Of a stretch of 64,000 nt of DNA, positions 10,403 to 23,404 are shown piece by piece. Position 1 is the stretch's first letter, and each line of letters starts with the position of its first letter. Source of the stretch: Alisma plantago-aquatica (taxonomy: Eukaryota; Streptophyta; Magnoliopsida; Alismatales; Alismataceae); the NCBI GenBank assembly GCA_963693085.1, contig OY856411.1, forward strand, positions 119,536,267-119,600,266. The letters run 5' to 3'. Both the position numbers and the translations under genes were made by a program. Below the pieces are notes generated by a model. It worked only from the letters and a program-made list of their open reading frames with translations, had not been told where the DNA came from and searched no databases.

Positions 10403-13400
10403 CTCCATTAATATTCTCTCGTGGAATGTCAGAGGTTTAAACTTAAAAGCTCTGGCAGTTCAAAATAAAATTAGGGAGTTCAGGCCTAACATTGTTGTTT
10501 TAAATGAAACTAAAGTTAGGGAATCTAAAATTAGCAAGATTATGTCCAAGTTTTTTCCAGATTTCAGGTGGATTTCTAATCATTCTTCCCATGCTTTGGG
10601 GAGAGTTGTTGTCTTGTGAAAAGAGGGTGTTGTTGCTGTGAATAAAATCTGAGAGACTGATCAGTCCGCCCATTTGAGAGCCTACTGTGCTGAAAAAGAT
10701 TTCTATGTTACTGCTGTTTATGGGCATAACCCTGATAATGATAGAGTCAGGCTTTGGAATGAGATTGATACGATTTCTCAGAACATGGCTGATCCCTGGT
10801 TTATCATTGGTGATTTCAATGTTGTGAGGAAAGTTGATGAGAAGATGGGTTTAGATCCTCCTTCTACTAAATCCATGGAAGATTTTAACAATTGCATGTT
10901 GAGTTGTAATCTGTTTGAGCTTAGACTTAATGGTTTTCTGTTCTCTTGGGACAATCATCAAAGTGGAAAAGGTTTTCACTTCTTACATTGATCGTATTCT
11001 TTACAATGATAAATTCCTGTCTGAGTTTGATGAGTATAAAGGTATCCTTCATTCTAATACTATTAGTGACCACAAGATTTTGACTCTTGACATTGGGAAG
11101 AGAGTTAAAATTAAAGCTCCGTTTAGATTTATTAATGCTTGGTGCTCTAGTCCTGATTTTATTGATTTTGTCAAGATAAATTGGAGCAAGGATGTGTCGG
11201 GTTTCCCTATCTTCAAAGTGTATTCTAACTTTAGGAAGCTTCATATGGCTCTCTCTGAATGGAATAAATCCCACGTGGGCAATCTTCATGATAAAGACAG
11301 GAAGAAAGAATTCCTTGTTGCTGAAGCTCAGTTGGCCCTGGATCTGGATCCTTATAATGTTACTCTTCAAGAAGAAGTTTGTCTTAGGAGGAAAGAAGCT
11401 ATTGCTGCTAATGTGCAGGAAGAATCTCTGCTTAGACAAAAATCAACAATTATGTGGCTGAAAGAAGGGGATTCCAACTCAAAATTCTTTTACACCTCCA
11501 TTAAAGTCAGAAGAAACTTCAATCATATTAAGGCTTTATATATTGATGGTACGATTTGTTTTGATGTTTCTGATATCAAGAAGCATATTGAGGATTATTA
11601 TTTTGGTTTGTTTAATAACTCTCATGTTGCTTCTCTGGATATTCTGGAAAACCTTCCTTTCCCTAAGCTAAGTGATGTGGATAATCTTGTCTTAGATAGG
11701 CATTTCACCATCAAGGATATCATTGATGTTGTCAAAGGTTTCAATTCTGATAAATGCCCTGGTCCTGACGGTTTTAATGGCAAGTTTTATAAGGAGTGTT
11801 GGAGCATCATTTGTTCTGAAGTGGTTGAGGTTGTGTTTAGTTTTTTTAACATAGGGAGGTTGCTTAAAGAGGCTAATCGTACTTTCATTGTTCTCATCCC
11901 TAAAGTGAAAGATTCTAATGAGCTCAAGAATCTTAGACCCATAGCACTTTGCAATGTTTTTTACAAGATTATCTCCAAGCTGTTAACAAATAGATTGCAG
12001 AGAGTTTTGCCCTCTATTATCAGTGATAATCAGTGTGCTTTCGTTAATGGTAGGAGCATTAAAGATGTTGTCCTTCTATCCAATGCGTTGATTCATGATT
12101 TCAAAAAGAAAGGTTGCAAGCCGAAAATGTGTATCAAGATTGATATTTCTAAAGCATATGATTCTGTTTCTTGGGATTCTCTCTTCTACATCCTTCGTGT
12201 TATGAACTTTCCTCACTGCTGGACTGTTTGGTTTAAAGACATCTTTGGTACTATGTCTTATGAAGTCTTAGTCAATGGAGAAGCCACGAAGTCCTTCAAG
12301 CCCATGAATGGTGTGAGGCAGGGCGATCCCATTGTCCCCTATATTTTTCTTCTCATCATGCAGGTGGTCTCTCTTCTTTTTGATGATGAAGTGAAGAAGG
12401 GTAACCTGAAGCCGCTGAGGGCCTCTGAATATTTAACGATTTCTCATTTAATCTTTGCTGATGACTTAATGGTTTTTGCTGAAGCGGATGTCCATTAAAA
12501 GGGTCCTTGATAAGCTTTATAGATCTACTGGTTTGAATATTAATGTTGAGAAAAGTGTGGTTATTTATAGCTGTGGTGTGGATAAAAATAGCATTGGCAG
12601 TTTCTTGGGTATCAATGAAGGTACTCTACCAGTTAGGTACCTTGGTGTTCCTCTCTTCATTGGTAGACTTACTAAAGTTCACTGTAGTCCCTTAGTGGAC
12701 AGGATCAAAAGGAGACTTGATAACTGGAAAGCCTCACATCTTTCTATGGCTGGTAGGATTGAATAAGTTCAATATACTGTCACTGGAATGTATCAATTTT
12801 GGGCGGCTATGTTTCCTTTACCTGCTTCTGTCTGTGAGGACATTGACAAGCTTTGTCGTGACTTCATTTGGGGTAAAATGGATTCTAAGTCTACTGTTCA
12901 TCTTGTCAAGTGGAGCTCTTTAGTTAAACCCAAGGTCATTGGAGGTTTGGGTATTAAAAACATCAGGGATGTTGTCAAAGTTGTTGTTATTCTTCATGGG
13001 TGGAACATTGCAAAAAAGAAAGATGGTGTTTGGATAAAATGGATTCACGAGAGATACCTGAAGAGGCATTCGTTCTGGTCCTTTCTGTTTAATGATTCTA
13101 TCTCCTGGATGTTCAAGAAGGTGTTGATGGAACGTGATGTGCTTAGAGGGTTTATTAACTTCACTATAGGAAATGGTTTAGATACTTATGTGTGGCATGA
13201 TCCTTGGATCCCAAAAGATAGATTCATGGTGGAGGTGCTTGGGAAGCAGAGCTTTATTCAGCTGGGTCTTACTAGTAGAGCTACTGTTAGTAGCCTCATT
13301 AATGATGGTGAATGGTTTTTGATGAGTCTAGGCTGCATATCAAGCTTTTTAATATCTTAATGACTATGCCACCGCCTAATGGTCTTAATGACAACATTTT

Positions 13401-13890
13401 TGTTGTTAGGAATTCTGATGTGAATCTGAGATTGATTATTGAGAACCTAAGTTTTGCTCGTGCCATTATACCCAATCCTTTCTTGCATTGGTTGTGGAGT
13501 ATCACTGGTCCTAAAAGTTATCAGCTGTTGGGCTGGAAGATAGGTCATGGAAGAGTCCTTACTTCTAGTTATATCAAAAGTTTGGGCATTTGTCTGGCGT
13601 CGAGATGCTATTTATGCAAGGCTGCTGAAGAGGAGGTCTCCCATGTTTTCTTTACTTGCCATTTCACTAGAGCTGTTTGGAGTCTTGTTTTCTCAGAGTT
13701 CTCTTTCCAGATTCCTAAAGATTTAAACGACCTATGTTCCATTCATGACAAGAAGTATGTGGTGATTTGCATCTGCATTTTTCACTTGTTGTGGAAGGAA
13801 AGGAATGATAGAGTGCATAGAAGTCACGAGAGAAGTTCCCATAGTCTTTGGTTGAGCATTCTGGATGATGTTCGATGCATTTTGGTGTAA
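10395..13890 (+). pseudogene. LINE-3 ORF2 (endonuclease-reverse transcriptase), frameshifted
   Basis: About 1165 codons. The ATG at 10395 leads into NILSWNVRGLN, the standard start of a LINE endonuclease. Endonuclease residues visible: the Asn of SWNVRG, LNETKV, VYGHNP, GDFNVV and SDH near 11065. RT blocks: LIPKVKDSNELKNLRPIALC, KIDISKAYDSVSW, NGVRQGDPIVPYIF and FADDLMVF (catalytic residues intact), then YLGVPL and LSMAGRI. The zf-RVT region has CYLCKAAEEEVSHVFFTC. Lesions: TGA 10617-10619, TGA 10650-10652, frameshift near 10975, frameshift near 12490, TAA 12764-12766 (CAA expected) and frameshift near 13310. The RT core (10915-12498) is the longest open frame in the window. Confidence 0.93.
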
Positions 13891-14137
13891 GCTGTTGTTG
13901 GTTCTTGTTTCTTCGACCACGGCTGTTGTTTCTGGAGACAAGGCCGTGCTGGACCTCTGTTGTCTATGTTGATGTTTCTTTCTGTGGGAGGTGGTCGGCT
14001 GCTTAGTTTGCCTTTTTTTCTTTTTCTACCTTCCTAGATCACACTCTTTTGTTCTTTGTATAGAGAGTGTATATATTCTTGTACAGTTTACAAAAATTTA
14101 TAAAAAGCAATGGAAGAGCTCGGTTCACCAAAAAAAA
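13891..14137 (+). other. LINE-3 3' UTR and poly(A) tract
   Basis: Non-coding tail from the ORF2 stop to a run of about 12 A residues at 14129-14140. The run abuts the right target duplication. It has the T-rich then A-rich composition usual for plant LINE ends. Confidence 0.85.
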
Positions 14138-14151
14138 AAAGTAGGAAATCC
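14138..14151. repeat. LINE-3 target site duplication, right
   Basis: AAAGTAGGAAATCC directly after the poly(A) tract. Element A resumes behind it. Confidence 0.92.
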
Positions 14152-14266
14152 AAGCAAGAAAGCAAGCACACAACACGACCTAAAATAAGCATACAATTTC
14201 CTTTTACTACTCATGTTATCAAGATCTATTCAATTTAACTTGCTACTTAGGGATTCTACTTCTTTT

Positions 14267-14617
14267 TAGGGTTTCACTTGCAATTAGGGTTCTGCTATCA
14301 CTTTTATCACTACAAACCCTAAATAAGAAAAACTACATATAAATCATAATCATCTTATCCTATCTTTCCTAACATGCTTAGGATCAACATTTATCAACAT
14401 ATTTCCATGCATTTTGAATTAAACATAATCATCTCTTCTTTTACCCTAAATTAGGGTTTCTAGATACACTATCATATATTATGGGTTTGAAACCCAAAAA
14501 CATGCAATTTCTCATCAAGATCAGATTTGAATCTCTCATTATCATCAACAGGTTATCAATACATCAAATTAACCCATTAAACATTATAGATTCAATCTTT
14601 AATCTCACTTAGGGTTT
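14267..14617. promoter_or_regulatory. Cluster of telo-box-like motifs in A LTR
   Basis: TAGGGTTT occurs at 14267, 14452 and 14610, and AAACCCTAAA at 14314. The same motifs recur at the matching place in the 5' LTR (about 41.86-42.21 kb) and in both LTRs of B. Telo boxes (AAACCCTA) are known plant promoter elements bound by TRB-type Myb proteins. A regulatory role here is inference. Confidence 0.5.
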
Positions 14618-14841
14618 CTAACCTAATTTTGATGCACTTTTTATCCTCTTAATATACTTTTGCAATTAGGAATGAAATTGAGTATTATAACTATTTTTAT
14701 CAGGTTCCTCATATTTTTCTAATCAAATTTCATATATTAAGTTTATCCATCAAAGCTTCTTAGCAATTTCTACGAATTTTGCAAGGAAAAACATCATCTT
14801 AGATTATATGTTATTTTTAGAAAATTGTCGACCATCCGATC

Positions 14842-14860
14842 CGTGGTCCACTGGACCACG
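14842..14860. repeat. 19-bp palindrome in A 3' LTR
   Basis: CGTGGTCCACTGGACCACG is a perfect inverted repeat around a central base. A diverged relative lies at 15531-15551, and the 5' LTR has near-perfect versions at 42441-42459 and 43130-43148. Confidence 0.8.
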
Positions 14861-15299
14861 TAAAATCCAATGGCCCACGATTCATGCACTTCAGTTGCTA
14901 TTAAACTAAAGAATTGGGCGTGAATTCCCTTACCTGGGTAATACGAGCACGAGGGAAAAGGGGTCTTTTACCCCTTGTCTTCTTCAACCCTAGGTTGGCT
15001 CGTGAGCAGCCTAGCCGAGTCAACTCATGGGTTGACTCTAGCCATCCCTACATCTGTGATCAAACGGATCAGTCCATGAGCTATGTCTGCTCCTCACAAA
15101 CTCGTCCACCTCTTCAATTGGTGGCGGGCTTCGTTCCTTCACCGACAGTAAGCCGTTAGCTCTTTGGTGAGGTTGGCAGGTCGAAGAGGGGGAAGGTAGG
15201 GTCGATCGTCCAATTGAACTCGCCAAAAAGTTTGTTGTCACTCTTTGAAGGTGCGAGGGTAGATTTTAGGTGTGTGGGAAACCCTCAAGTGCCCTCCCC

Positions 15300-15307
15300 T
15301 ATATATA
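15300..15307 (-). promoter_or_regulatory. Element A 3' LTR TATA box
   Basis: TATATATA within CCTATATATAGGG, read toward lower coordinates. The 5' LTR has the equivalent at 42899-42906. The position in mid-LTR fits the U3/R boundary. Confidence 0.6.
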
Positions 15308-16319
15308 GGGTCAATTGTGAGAGTCTAGAGAATTGGGAACTTCTGTGCTTGTCGACGAACGTACCCAAAAATTGGGTCGAGAAGCTGCAGAACAAACTCC
15401 CGAAGTCAATAGGATTTTTCTCACCTCAGTCTATCGCATAAAACATGAGCAAAATGGATTTGAAATCCCGATCTCCCTTCTCCCTTTCCTTCTGTGAATC
15501 AAGGTGGATGATGCACAACCACCGTTGGACCTGTGGTCCCTTGTACCACACGGGGAATCTGATGGCTGTCATCGTCCCCTTGTTTCCCTTTTCTTTTAAA
15601 ACAAGCAAAATTATGAGTTATACAAAGGAAACTTGTAAAATATATATCTCTCTCCTCGATTAACATATTTCACTCTAATTTTAATGCAAACTTTGTCTTG
15701 TCATTAACTACTCGTGTATAAAATTTGAGTCCCAAATTCCAAAGGAAAAAAGGTGTTATCTTCATGTGCAAGTTATCTTTTAATAAAGCTTATTTTAAGC
15801 ATATTTTCTCTCTCTTAATCTTCTATTTTGTTTATTTTGATTCCTTTTACCATTAGAAACCATGTGGAGTCAAAATCTCATTCATAGTGATTCCATTATC
15901 TATATTTCCACATATTTCTTATATTTCCATTATTATCTCAACTTCCCTTCTCAATAATGCTTTATTTAATTTTATCTCTTTCTTCTCCTATTATCTTTGC
16001 AACTTGGACTCCTTAGGACCCAAGAAAACCTAAAGATATGAAATCCCTCCTTGAAGGATAATTCTTAACCTTCTAGATGCTTCCACATCTTTCTTTTCTC
16101 ATTATCTTAGTTATTCCTTTATTAATTGATTTCCCTTTCCTTTTTATTTCCTTTTTCTTGTTATTGGGCCCAATAGCCAATGAGGCCCACGAAATCAAAT
16201 GAGGCTATTTATCAAAGGAAACCACTCAATTTTACTTAAATCATACAAATTACTAAATCACACATTTGTTGGGGAAATTACATTTCCCACCAAAAGAACT
16301 CGAAATTGGGATTGTAACA

Positions 16320-16332
16320 CCCTTCCCCTCTT
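16320..16332 (-). other. Element A polypurine tract
   Basis: The minus strand reads AAGAGGGGAAGGG directly next to the LTR start TGTTACA. This is where second-strand DNA synthesis would be primed. Confidence 0.8.
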
Positions 16333-19300
16333 ATAGGAATTTTGCCCTCAAAATTCCACCAAACATACAAATAGTTCAGGATAAAACTTTCTTACATCCA
16401 TCATTGCTCCCATGTGGCTTCACCCTCTCCATGGTGCTTCCAAAGAACCTTCATCATCTTATATGCTTACATCTGAGTTCTCTCTCACCTTGGTATCTCG
16501 TACCCTCGTTGGTGACTCAGGACATTTCAGCCTCTCTCTCAAAGCTTAATAGGTTCATGGCTTAGTACATGGCTCAGGTACCTCACATAGTGCCCTAGAT
16601 CAGACTCATGAAACACACCATACATCAGGTTATCATGAGGGGTAAGGCTAAACATAAGCATCTCCACCAATCAATTTCAAATGGACCAATGTATTGGGGA
16701 CGCAGCTTTAGCTATAGCTCAGAGGGGTCAGGTTTTCATAACACATATTCTCCCACAGTGAACTGCATGTCAGTCTGCTTTTCATCAGCTCATGACTCAT
16801 GTCTCCCCTGGGCTTTCTCATCCATCACATGATCACATCAACTTCATCTACACACATTGTGATCTCTCTAACCTTCACAAGGTCCTTTCACTGACATCAT
16901 CTGAATGAAGTGGTGATTGACACTGCCTCCCTTACGTAGCTTCTTACACCTCGATACTAGCTATGGTGACTATCATCACAAGCAATCTCTCTTAGGGCAG
17001 GAACTACTCCCATATATCACCCAAACGAGTACACACGCTCTCATCAGACCCTCTAGTCTGGATCATACTCTCTTGACTGTCTATCAGTCAGGGGTGATAA
17101 GCAATGCTAAACTTCAAGTTGGTGTCGAGTTCTTCATGTACCTACTTCCACCACATGCAAGTGAACTTGAGGGTCATGCCTCAGATATTGAACTCAAATC
17201 ATGGTGCAGTTGAACTATCTCTCTCTCATATATAGTTCAACTAGATCTATCTCCCTGACAGTGCTCACTCTTAAGCAAGGGATTAGGTCACCTTGGTAAG
17301 GCGATCTACCATAACCCACATTGCGTCATGACCTCTCTCTGTCCAGGGGAGACTCATCACAATGTCCATGGTGATCCACTCTCATTCCCTCTCGGTGACT
17401 CTTCACTCTTCATAGCAACTCACTGGGTTACTGGTGTTCATCCTTTACCTCCTGACATGCATGGCGACAAGCCACATACAACTTTATGTACTCTTTACCT
17501 CATGCATTCAAAGTATTATTGTAACTTTAACCATCTTGGTAGTACTACGGCGTACTTGAAATCATGAGCCTCTACTAGTCATGATTCCTAAAGGTGACTT
17601 CTCAGAAACCTTAGAATAGTCTATTCATGGTTTCCATCACCTTCCTTTCCTGAGAAGTGTATTTGAGGTTCTTACAACCACCCTTATGTCTCATCAAGCT
17701 CTAGGCTGGCTAACCAAGCAGTCACTAACTCGACCAATGGGTTAGGTTGGACCAGAGAGGTAGCCCTATATGTCTCACAAACTTAGGGGTCACATATCCA
17801 CCTGTTATAGCCTCTCTACTGGCTAAGCAGATAGATGTGTCTCAACTAGAGCATTCATTATCACCTTACATACTTATGTGCTAGGTAACGACGAAGACAT
17901 AAACTATCATATACTCCACGCATCATCCTCATCTCAGATTTAGGTCTAACTGAGTCGGGAAAACTCTGATCTCATCATCTTGGTTATCAAACTCAAACTT
18001 ATGTAACTCATAAATTTCATATCGCTTTTGATAAGAATGTCCTCATATGATGACTACCTTAGTTCTCTTCGTGTTTGTCAAACATCCATACATTGTACCC
18101 TCCACAAAGGTACGCTACTACCTCATACATCGTAGTAATGATTCAATTCACATCCTCTTTATCCTTAGTGTATGGCATGTCTATTGCCCTATCTCTCACC
18201 CCCATAAAGAGAGGAAATAAGCATTTGGCTGCAGTCCAAATACATAGTTCATCCCATTCTAAGAGTAGAGATGGTGCATCCCTCCTTGCATGTACACTTT
18301 CCTATCTAAGTTGCAACATGCATCACATGACTCCACATTAAGAACATCTCAATTTTAGGTTTTACTTCCATGGAAACTATTCCCAAACACACATGGGTCA
18401 TCACACAATCCTTAGTCATCCCCTCTAGGTCTGTAGGGTGTCAGTACTTTTGGGGTCATACCTCTTCCCTTATGCATCCAGGGAGTATCCACCTTGTCTA
18501 CCCTTTTGGTTCCCATTAGCTCATGAAGGTGATCAATCTCCTAACCCATGGTCCTCAGACAATGATAGATGTTACCTCCCGACCTTATAGTCTTGTGCAA
18601 CTAGGGAATTAGGCAACTCCTACTCCCATCGGTATTATCCCCACCTGACCTTAGTATAGACTTAGGATTCTATCATGGTACATATCAAACTTGAATCCCT
18701 ACCCATAACTCCATCATCTCTCTGGGCACACAAACTTACATCCTTTCATAGGAATCATGGTGACCAACCTTCATTAGTATGTCCCCATGCATGTTACCTC
18801 CATGGTAACATATCCTCATGCCCTTTAGATATGGTCAAACTTGGGTCTATAGATTCGTGCTCATACTATGTACTCTCCACTTAGCTCATCAAGCCTCTAT
18901 GAGAGACCTCTTTAGGTTACTTCGAACCTAAACAAAAGCTGATACTCACCCTACAGAAGGGTCGCTCCCCAGGATGGGAGAAAACTATCTTGATAGCAAC
19001 AAAGGTCACCTACATCTAGGGTTTACATCATCATGTGCATATTTAGCCCCATCAATCCATTAAGGCACGTAGCTAGTAAGAAGACAACCCACTAAGACAA
19101 TATGGGTTCCTTAGTATGCCATACTTGCTTCTATTCCTCAACATTGAACCAACACTATATATGCATATGTCACCAACCTATGTGTAGCCAAGGGGTTTCC
19201 TTTTCCTCTAATCTGGTGACATGCTTCAATTTTGTAAGAACTCAAGCATCTTTGTGAACATCAAGCGCACCAGGTATGCTACTTCCCCTCTTAGGTCTAG

Positions 19301-20062
19301 GAATCCGAGGTTCACTTCTAATGCATCAACTATTCAACCACGAACTAAACATGCATAAGGTAGGGCATACACATCCAACCATTCTTCCATGTGAACAACA
19401 CCTTGGAGTCCTACACAAGGACAATTGACTTGGGTTGAGACCCCATAACTTGTTACTATTCCTCTTCAGTTTAAAGAACTTTCTTCCTATACCTATAAGG
19501 TAGGCATCTAAAACATCTATACCTTGGTTCCAGGAGCCTCTTTCTCCTTCTAGGGTTTGGTTCTCTAAAGGCAATCACGGTATGTCGAGCCTCCAAAGGT
19601 CATGCATGTAGAAACTACAACCATCCTCTTAAGTCGTGCATGCTAGGTCAAAATATACCCAACTTCTAATGGTTCCTCCTGTCTTAGAATCTAAGTTCCC
19701 AACCTTCTTGCTAGGGTCTTCCTTTCCCTCTAGAGATAACCCTACAACTGACCTTACCACTGGAGGTTCTCTCCCTAAGAAGGTGGATCAAGCTCTTGAG
19801 GATACATGCATACACTACCTGGGTGAAACGTATGATCCAAACCTATGTTCGATCAAGGTTATCCAAAGCTCTGCATACTTATCTCATAAGCTATCCGGCA
19901 TGCCCTTCTGGCCTAGGTCTCAACATACTGCTAGCACTGCTGACGTGCTCTCCTACATATGTTCATGCTATTTTATGCTCCTAAAAGCCCATAAAGGTTT
20001 CTATATGATGACCACTATCCTTTTCGATGAAGGAGCTATCCTTCACCCTAACAGGCACGACC

Positions 20063-20067
20063 CTTCT
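20063..20067. repeat. Element B target duplication, left (CTTCT)
   Basis: CTTCT before the B 5' LTR against CTTCC at 31073-31077: four of five bases match, as expected for an old 5-bp duplication. Element A sequence aligns across the join. Confidence 0.7.
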
Positions 20068-23000
20068 TGTTACAACCCCAAATTTTGGGTTCATTTGGTG
20101 AGAAATGCAATTTCTCATAATAAAGGTAAATGAACAAATAATGATATAATTTGTTTTGAATAAATGGATTTTGTTTACAATAGACTTGATGATTGTGTTG
20201 TGGGCTTTATTGGCTATTGGTCTCAATAACAAGGAAATTCAATTAATAAATGAATAATTGAGTTTTTGAGAAAAGAAAGATGTGGAAACCTCTGGAAGGC
20301 AAAAGAATGCAATCCAAGGATGGATTTCGTGCCTCTAGGGTTCCTTTGGTTCCAAGGAGTCCAAAGTTGCAAAGAAAAGAAATAAGAAAAGAAAAGATTA
20401 ATTAAATATTTCTTTATTAAGAAAGAAATTGAAAACAATGGTAAAAGGTGGAAAACAAGTGAAAAGAAGTATAATTGAGTTATTCTTGGTGGAATTTCGT
20501 ATCCCAAGGATTCCTAATAATAAAAGGAATACCAATGAGGAAAATAAAAGAGAAATAAAGAGAAATCCTCAAAAAGAGATATTTTAATAAGAAATAAACA
20601 TGATAATGAGAAATAATGCATATTGATGTATTTAAGGATAATGAGTATTCCTTATAGAGGAATTTCGAATTATTAGAGTTTCTTAGGATCTAAGGAGTCC
20701 CAATGAAGAAAGAGGGAATAGAAAATACCTATAAAAAATAAGAGAATAATGTAATACATTATTAATGAATTTTGGTGGCATTGCTAAAAAGAAAGTATTT
20801 CCTACTAAAAGAACATAGAATTTCGTGCCAATGGTTTAAAAAGCAAGAACCAAGAGAATAAGAGGGATGATTTTTGAAATCCTAATATCAAAAGAAGAAG
20901 GAATAATAAGGAAGTATGAGAGAGAGAAATCTTGCTTCTTCATGAAGGAATTGGATTCCTATTAGGAAAGAAGTTTGTTTCTTCATGGGCAAGTGTCTTA
21001 GGGCATGGATACTCACCCTATATAAAGGGGTAAAGCCCTAGCTCGAGTCCAAGAGAGGGGGAGAGAATCCCACACATCCATATCTCTTCTTCTTTTTCTT
21101 TCCGTATAAACCCTAACCCCGAGAGAATAGGATTGTTTCGAGGGCAACAAGTGGTTGTGGCAGGATCTCGATGGAGGCACAATGCAACCCCAACGATCTT
21201 GGGTGGTCAGCCACCTTTTCCTTGCCCCCCATCTCCGCTCAAATCACCCAGCGGACCTGCAGGTGGTGCCACGGTGGGTGCAGACATTGTCTCAATTTCC
21301 GACCACCTCAGCTATAGCTAAAGACCCCCACAAGTTCGGCGGAGGGCGGCGGAGGCCAGGGGATCATCGCCGGCATGCTAGGAGTGCAGGGGAGGAGAGG
21401 AAGAACCCTCACAAGCCACTGCAGCTGGTCGTAGCTAGGGCTCACGAGGTTGAAGACAACCATATCGAGGTTGGATAAGATTACCCTTCCATGGGATGTA
21501 GAAGAACCCACTTACGCGGGGGTAGGAATGTCCTTTCGTCATGTTTTCCAAAGTGATGGGCAATGTTGCATGGAGCGCACGTGTGGCACTCTCTGATTGG
21601 TCTAAGTAAGTGATTTATTGCAAAAATCATAATATAATATCAGTAGCTCGAATGGACACGCATAAAATATGAAAATTGCTCAGAAAAATGAGGGGAATCT
21701 AATTAAAATAAAACTAAAGCTTGATTCTTATTGAAATTCAAAAACTATATAAAGATGCTATTTTTAAAAGTCTAATCAATGAACAACCCTAACCTTTGAT
21801 GATTAATGAATTAGAAAGGGTTAAATGAGTATATAAAGTTGATATTAACCTGTTAATGATGAAAATGATCATTCAAATCGAAAAAAATGAACTTTGCATA
21901 TAATTAGTTTAATTAAGAGTTTATATGCATAAATAGGCTTTAATGGGCCTTAAAACCCTAATGTTGGTAATTAGGACTATTAATGTCTTTAATTATTTGA
22001 TCGCATGTATAGAACTGAGTTTTCATGGTTATAAGATATTTTAAGCATTAAGTTCCTAATTTGTGGATAAATACCCTAAATGTAGTAATTAGGGTTTTCT
22101 GATGAATAAAAGATAGAATTAATGGTAAATCGAGTTCATATGTGATTTGGACCATAATGAACTATAAATTAATGATAAATATGTATAATGATCTTATCGT
22201 GGATTAAGAGGATAAAAATGGTAGCTTTAATGAAAAGAGGCTTAAAGGACTTATATAATGGTTGATTATGCCTTAAATCCAAAACTGAGGATTAGATGTG
22301 GAAATAATTAGGGTATGTGATCAATTGCGTTAAATTAGGGTTTAAAATAGTAAAACATGAAGGGAAGCCCTAATTGCAATAGAAACCCTAAAAATGAATT
22401 AGAAACTCTAGGAAGCAAGCTAGGTTTAATGGATCTTGATGACATGAATAATAAAAAGGGAATAACGTGATTATTTCAGGATTTTGTTGAAAATCCTTGC
22501 TTGCTTGGATTCTTATTTGCATGGATATTTCTATTCAAATCGTTAGATCAGGTATGTGGTTAATTATGAATAACCGCCTTAGTTTCTTGAGGATTTTCCG
22601 GATGATTAATCACATTGAATGCAAATTATCTATTTGTATGTTCATACTTTCAAATCATAAAGTCACTATGATTATCACATTAAAAAATAGAAGTATGTAT
22701 TCTCGCACCTACATGCCACCCTGATGGATGATGCCAAAGGTCAGGCCCAGATGGGTAGACCAATGGACACCTTGACTGGTGACCCCAGGTACCAAGCTCG
22801 GGAATGAGAAGGTGGCCTATGATATTGCATGACTAGTGGGCACCATGAGTGGTGACCCCCAGGCACCAAGCTTGGGATTGAGAAGGTGGACTTAAGTCAT
22901 TGGCAAAGGAAACCCTAAGGTGGGTATACCAGGGTTAGGGCAAAAGCGGTGGAGAATGTCATACTGAAAAGAGTAAATTGGCTTGTTAATTAACTTGATT

Positions 23001-23385
23001 GTGATAATTAGATTGTTATCCTTATGTGCAGACTTTTAGTTTTTCCCACATACCAGTATATTTTGATATACTGACCGACGTTTTGTTTGTCGGCGTTTTA
23101 GGTACAACCCTGAAAGGAACAAACGGTAAAGTGACACATTGTAAAAATAAAACATAAAGTGCAAGGAGGATTAGATAAAGTAGATTCAAGCTCTGGGTGA
23201 ATAGATTTCCAAAGTTTTTCAAAGGTAAGTAAAGATTTAATTTTATACCCAAATTTCAGTTTAGTTAGTAGGATTTCATAATTATTATTGATTATTTTTC
23301 GAACATTTGATCCTATTAATTGGATAACGGCTCCGACCTTTCAGTCTCCTTTAATTGGGGGTTACTGGGAGGCGGGGTCGTTACA
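20068..23385 (+). repeat. Element B 5' LTR
   Basis: 3318 bp, from TGTTACAACCCC to GGGTCGTTACA. Contains a TATA box at 21019-21026, several TAGGGTTT/AAACCCTA motifs (for example near 21110, 21952, 22088 and 22340) and a short duplicated segment (GTGGTGACCCC..GGCACCAAGCTC-like) at about 22740-22890. It is unusually long for an element with a 4.4-kb interior. Confidence 0.92.
21019..21026 (+). promoter_or_regulatory. Element B 5' LTR TATA box
   Basis: TATATAAA in ACTCACCCTATATAAAGGGG. The same string is conserved in the 3' LTR. Confidence 0.65.
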
Positions 23386-23387
23386 AT

Positions 23388-23404
23388 TGGTATCAGAGCA
23401 TAGG
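23388..23404 (+). other. Element B primer binding site (tRNA-Met type)
   Basis: TGGTATCAGAGCATAGG starts two bases after the 5' LTR. TGGTATCAGAGC is the standard plant PBS complementary to the 3' end of initiator tRNA-Met. Confidence 0.92.

Larger units (their letters stand above)
8932..14137 (+). mobile_element. LINE-3: full-length-looking L1-clade LINE with poly(A) and target duplication
   Basis: Inserted in the 3' LTR of A. The repeat AAAGTAGGAAATCC occurs immediately before (8918-8931) and after (14138-14151) the element, the typical long target duplication of target-primed reverse transcription. Contents: short 5' leader, ORF1 (8975-10402), ORF2 (10395-13890), a roughly 240-bp 3' UTR and an A tract. 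ORF2 ends after the zf-RVT domain, with no RNase H. Both ORFs carry a few stops and frameshifts, far fewer than LINE-1 or LINE-2, so this is a younger copy. Confidence 0.93.
14152..16319 (-). repeat. Element A 3' LTR, inner part
   Basis: Continues the LTR after LINE-3 and aligns with 41696-43500. It ends at TGTAACA (16313-16319), the inverted LTR start. It contains a TATA box, telo-box-like motifs and a GTGGTCC palindrome. The last roughly 420 bp (15900-16319) have no partner in the truncated 5' LTR. Confidence 0.88.
16320..20067 (-). pseudogene. Element A interior, 3' part (decayed Ty3/gypsy pol)
   Basis: Heavily decayed coding sequence on the minus strand. The clearest remnant is at about 17378-17288: ITMDIVMSLPWTERGHDAMW followed directly by VMVDRLTK, the start of the integrase catalytic core (D.V..LP....G.DAIWV.VDRLTK). 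The section next to the PPT aligns with the integrase C-terminal tail of B. No open frame above about 165 codons remains, and the longest lies on the wrong strand. The region is an inverted copy of 24.12-27.76 kb in B. It stops at 20067, where B inserted, and continues at 31078. Confidence 0.8.

Noticed and set aside
10927..11439. 170-codon minus-strand open frame
   Set aside because: It is the antisense shadow of LINE-3 ORF2, which has clear endonuclease and RT motifs on the plus strand.
19636..20133. A 165-codon plus-strand open frame
   Set aside because: It lies antisense to the interior of A and crosses the A/B junction at 20068. It has no domain, so it is a chance frame.
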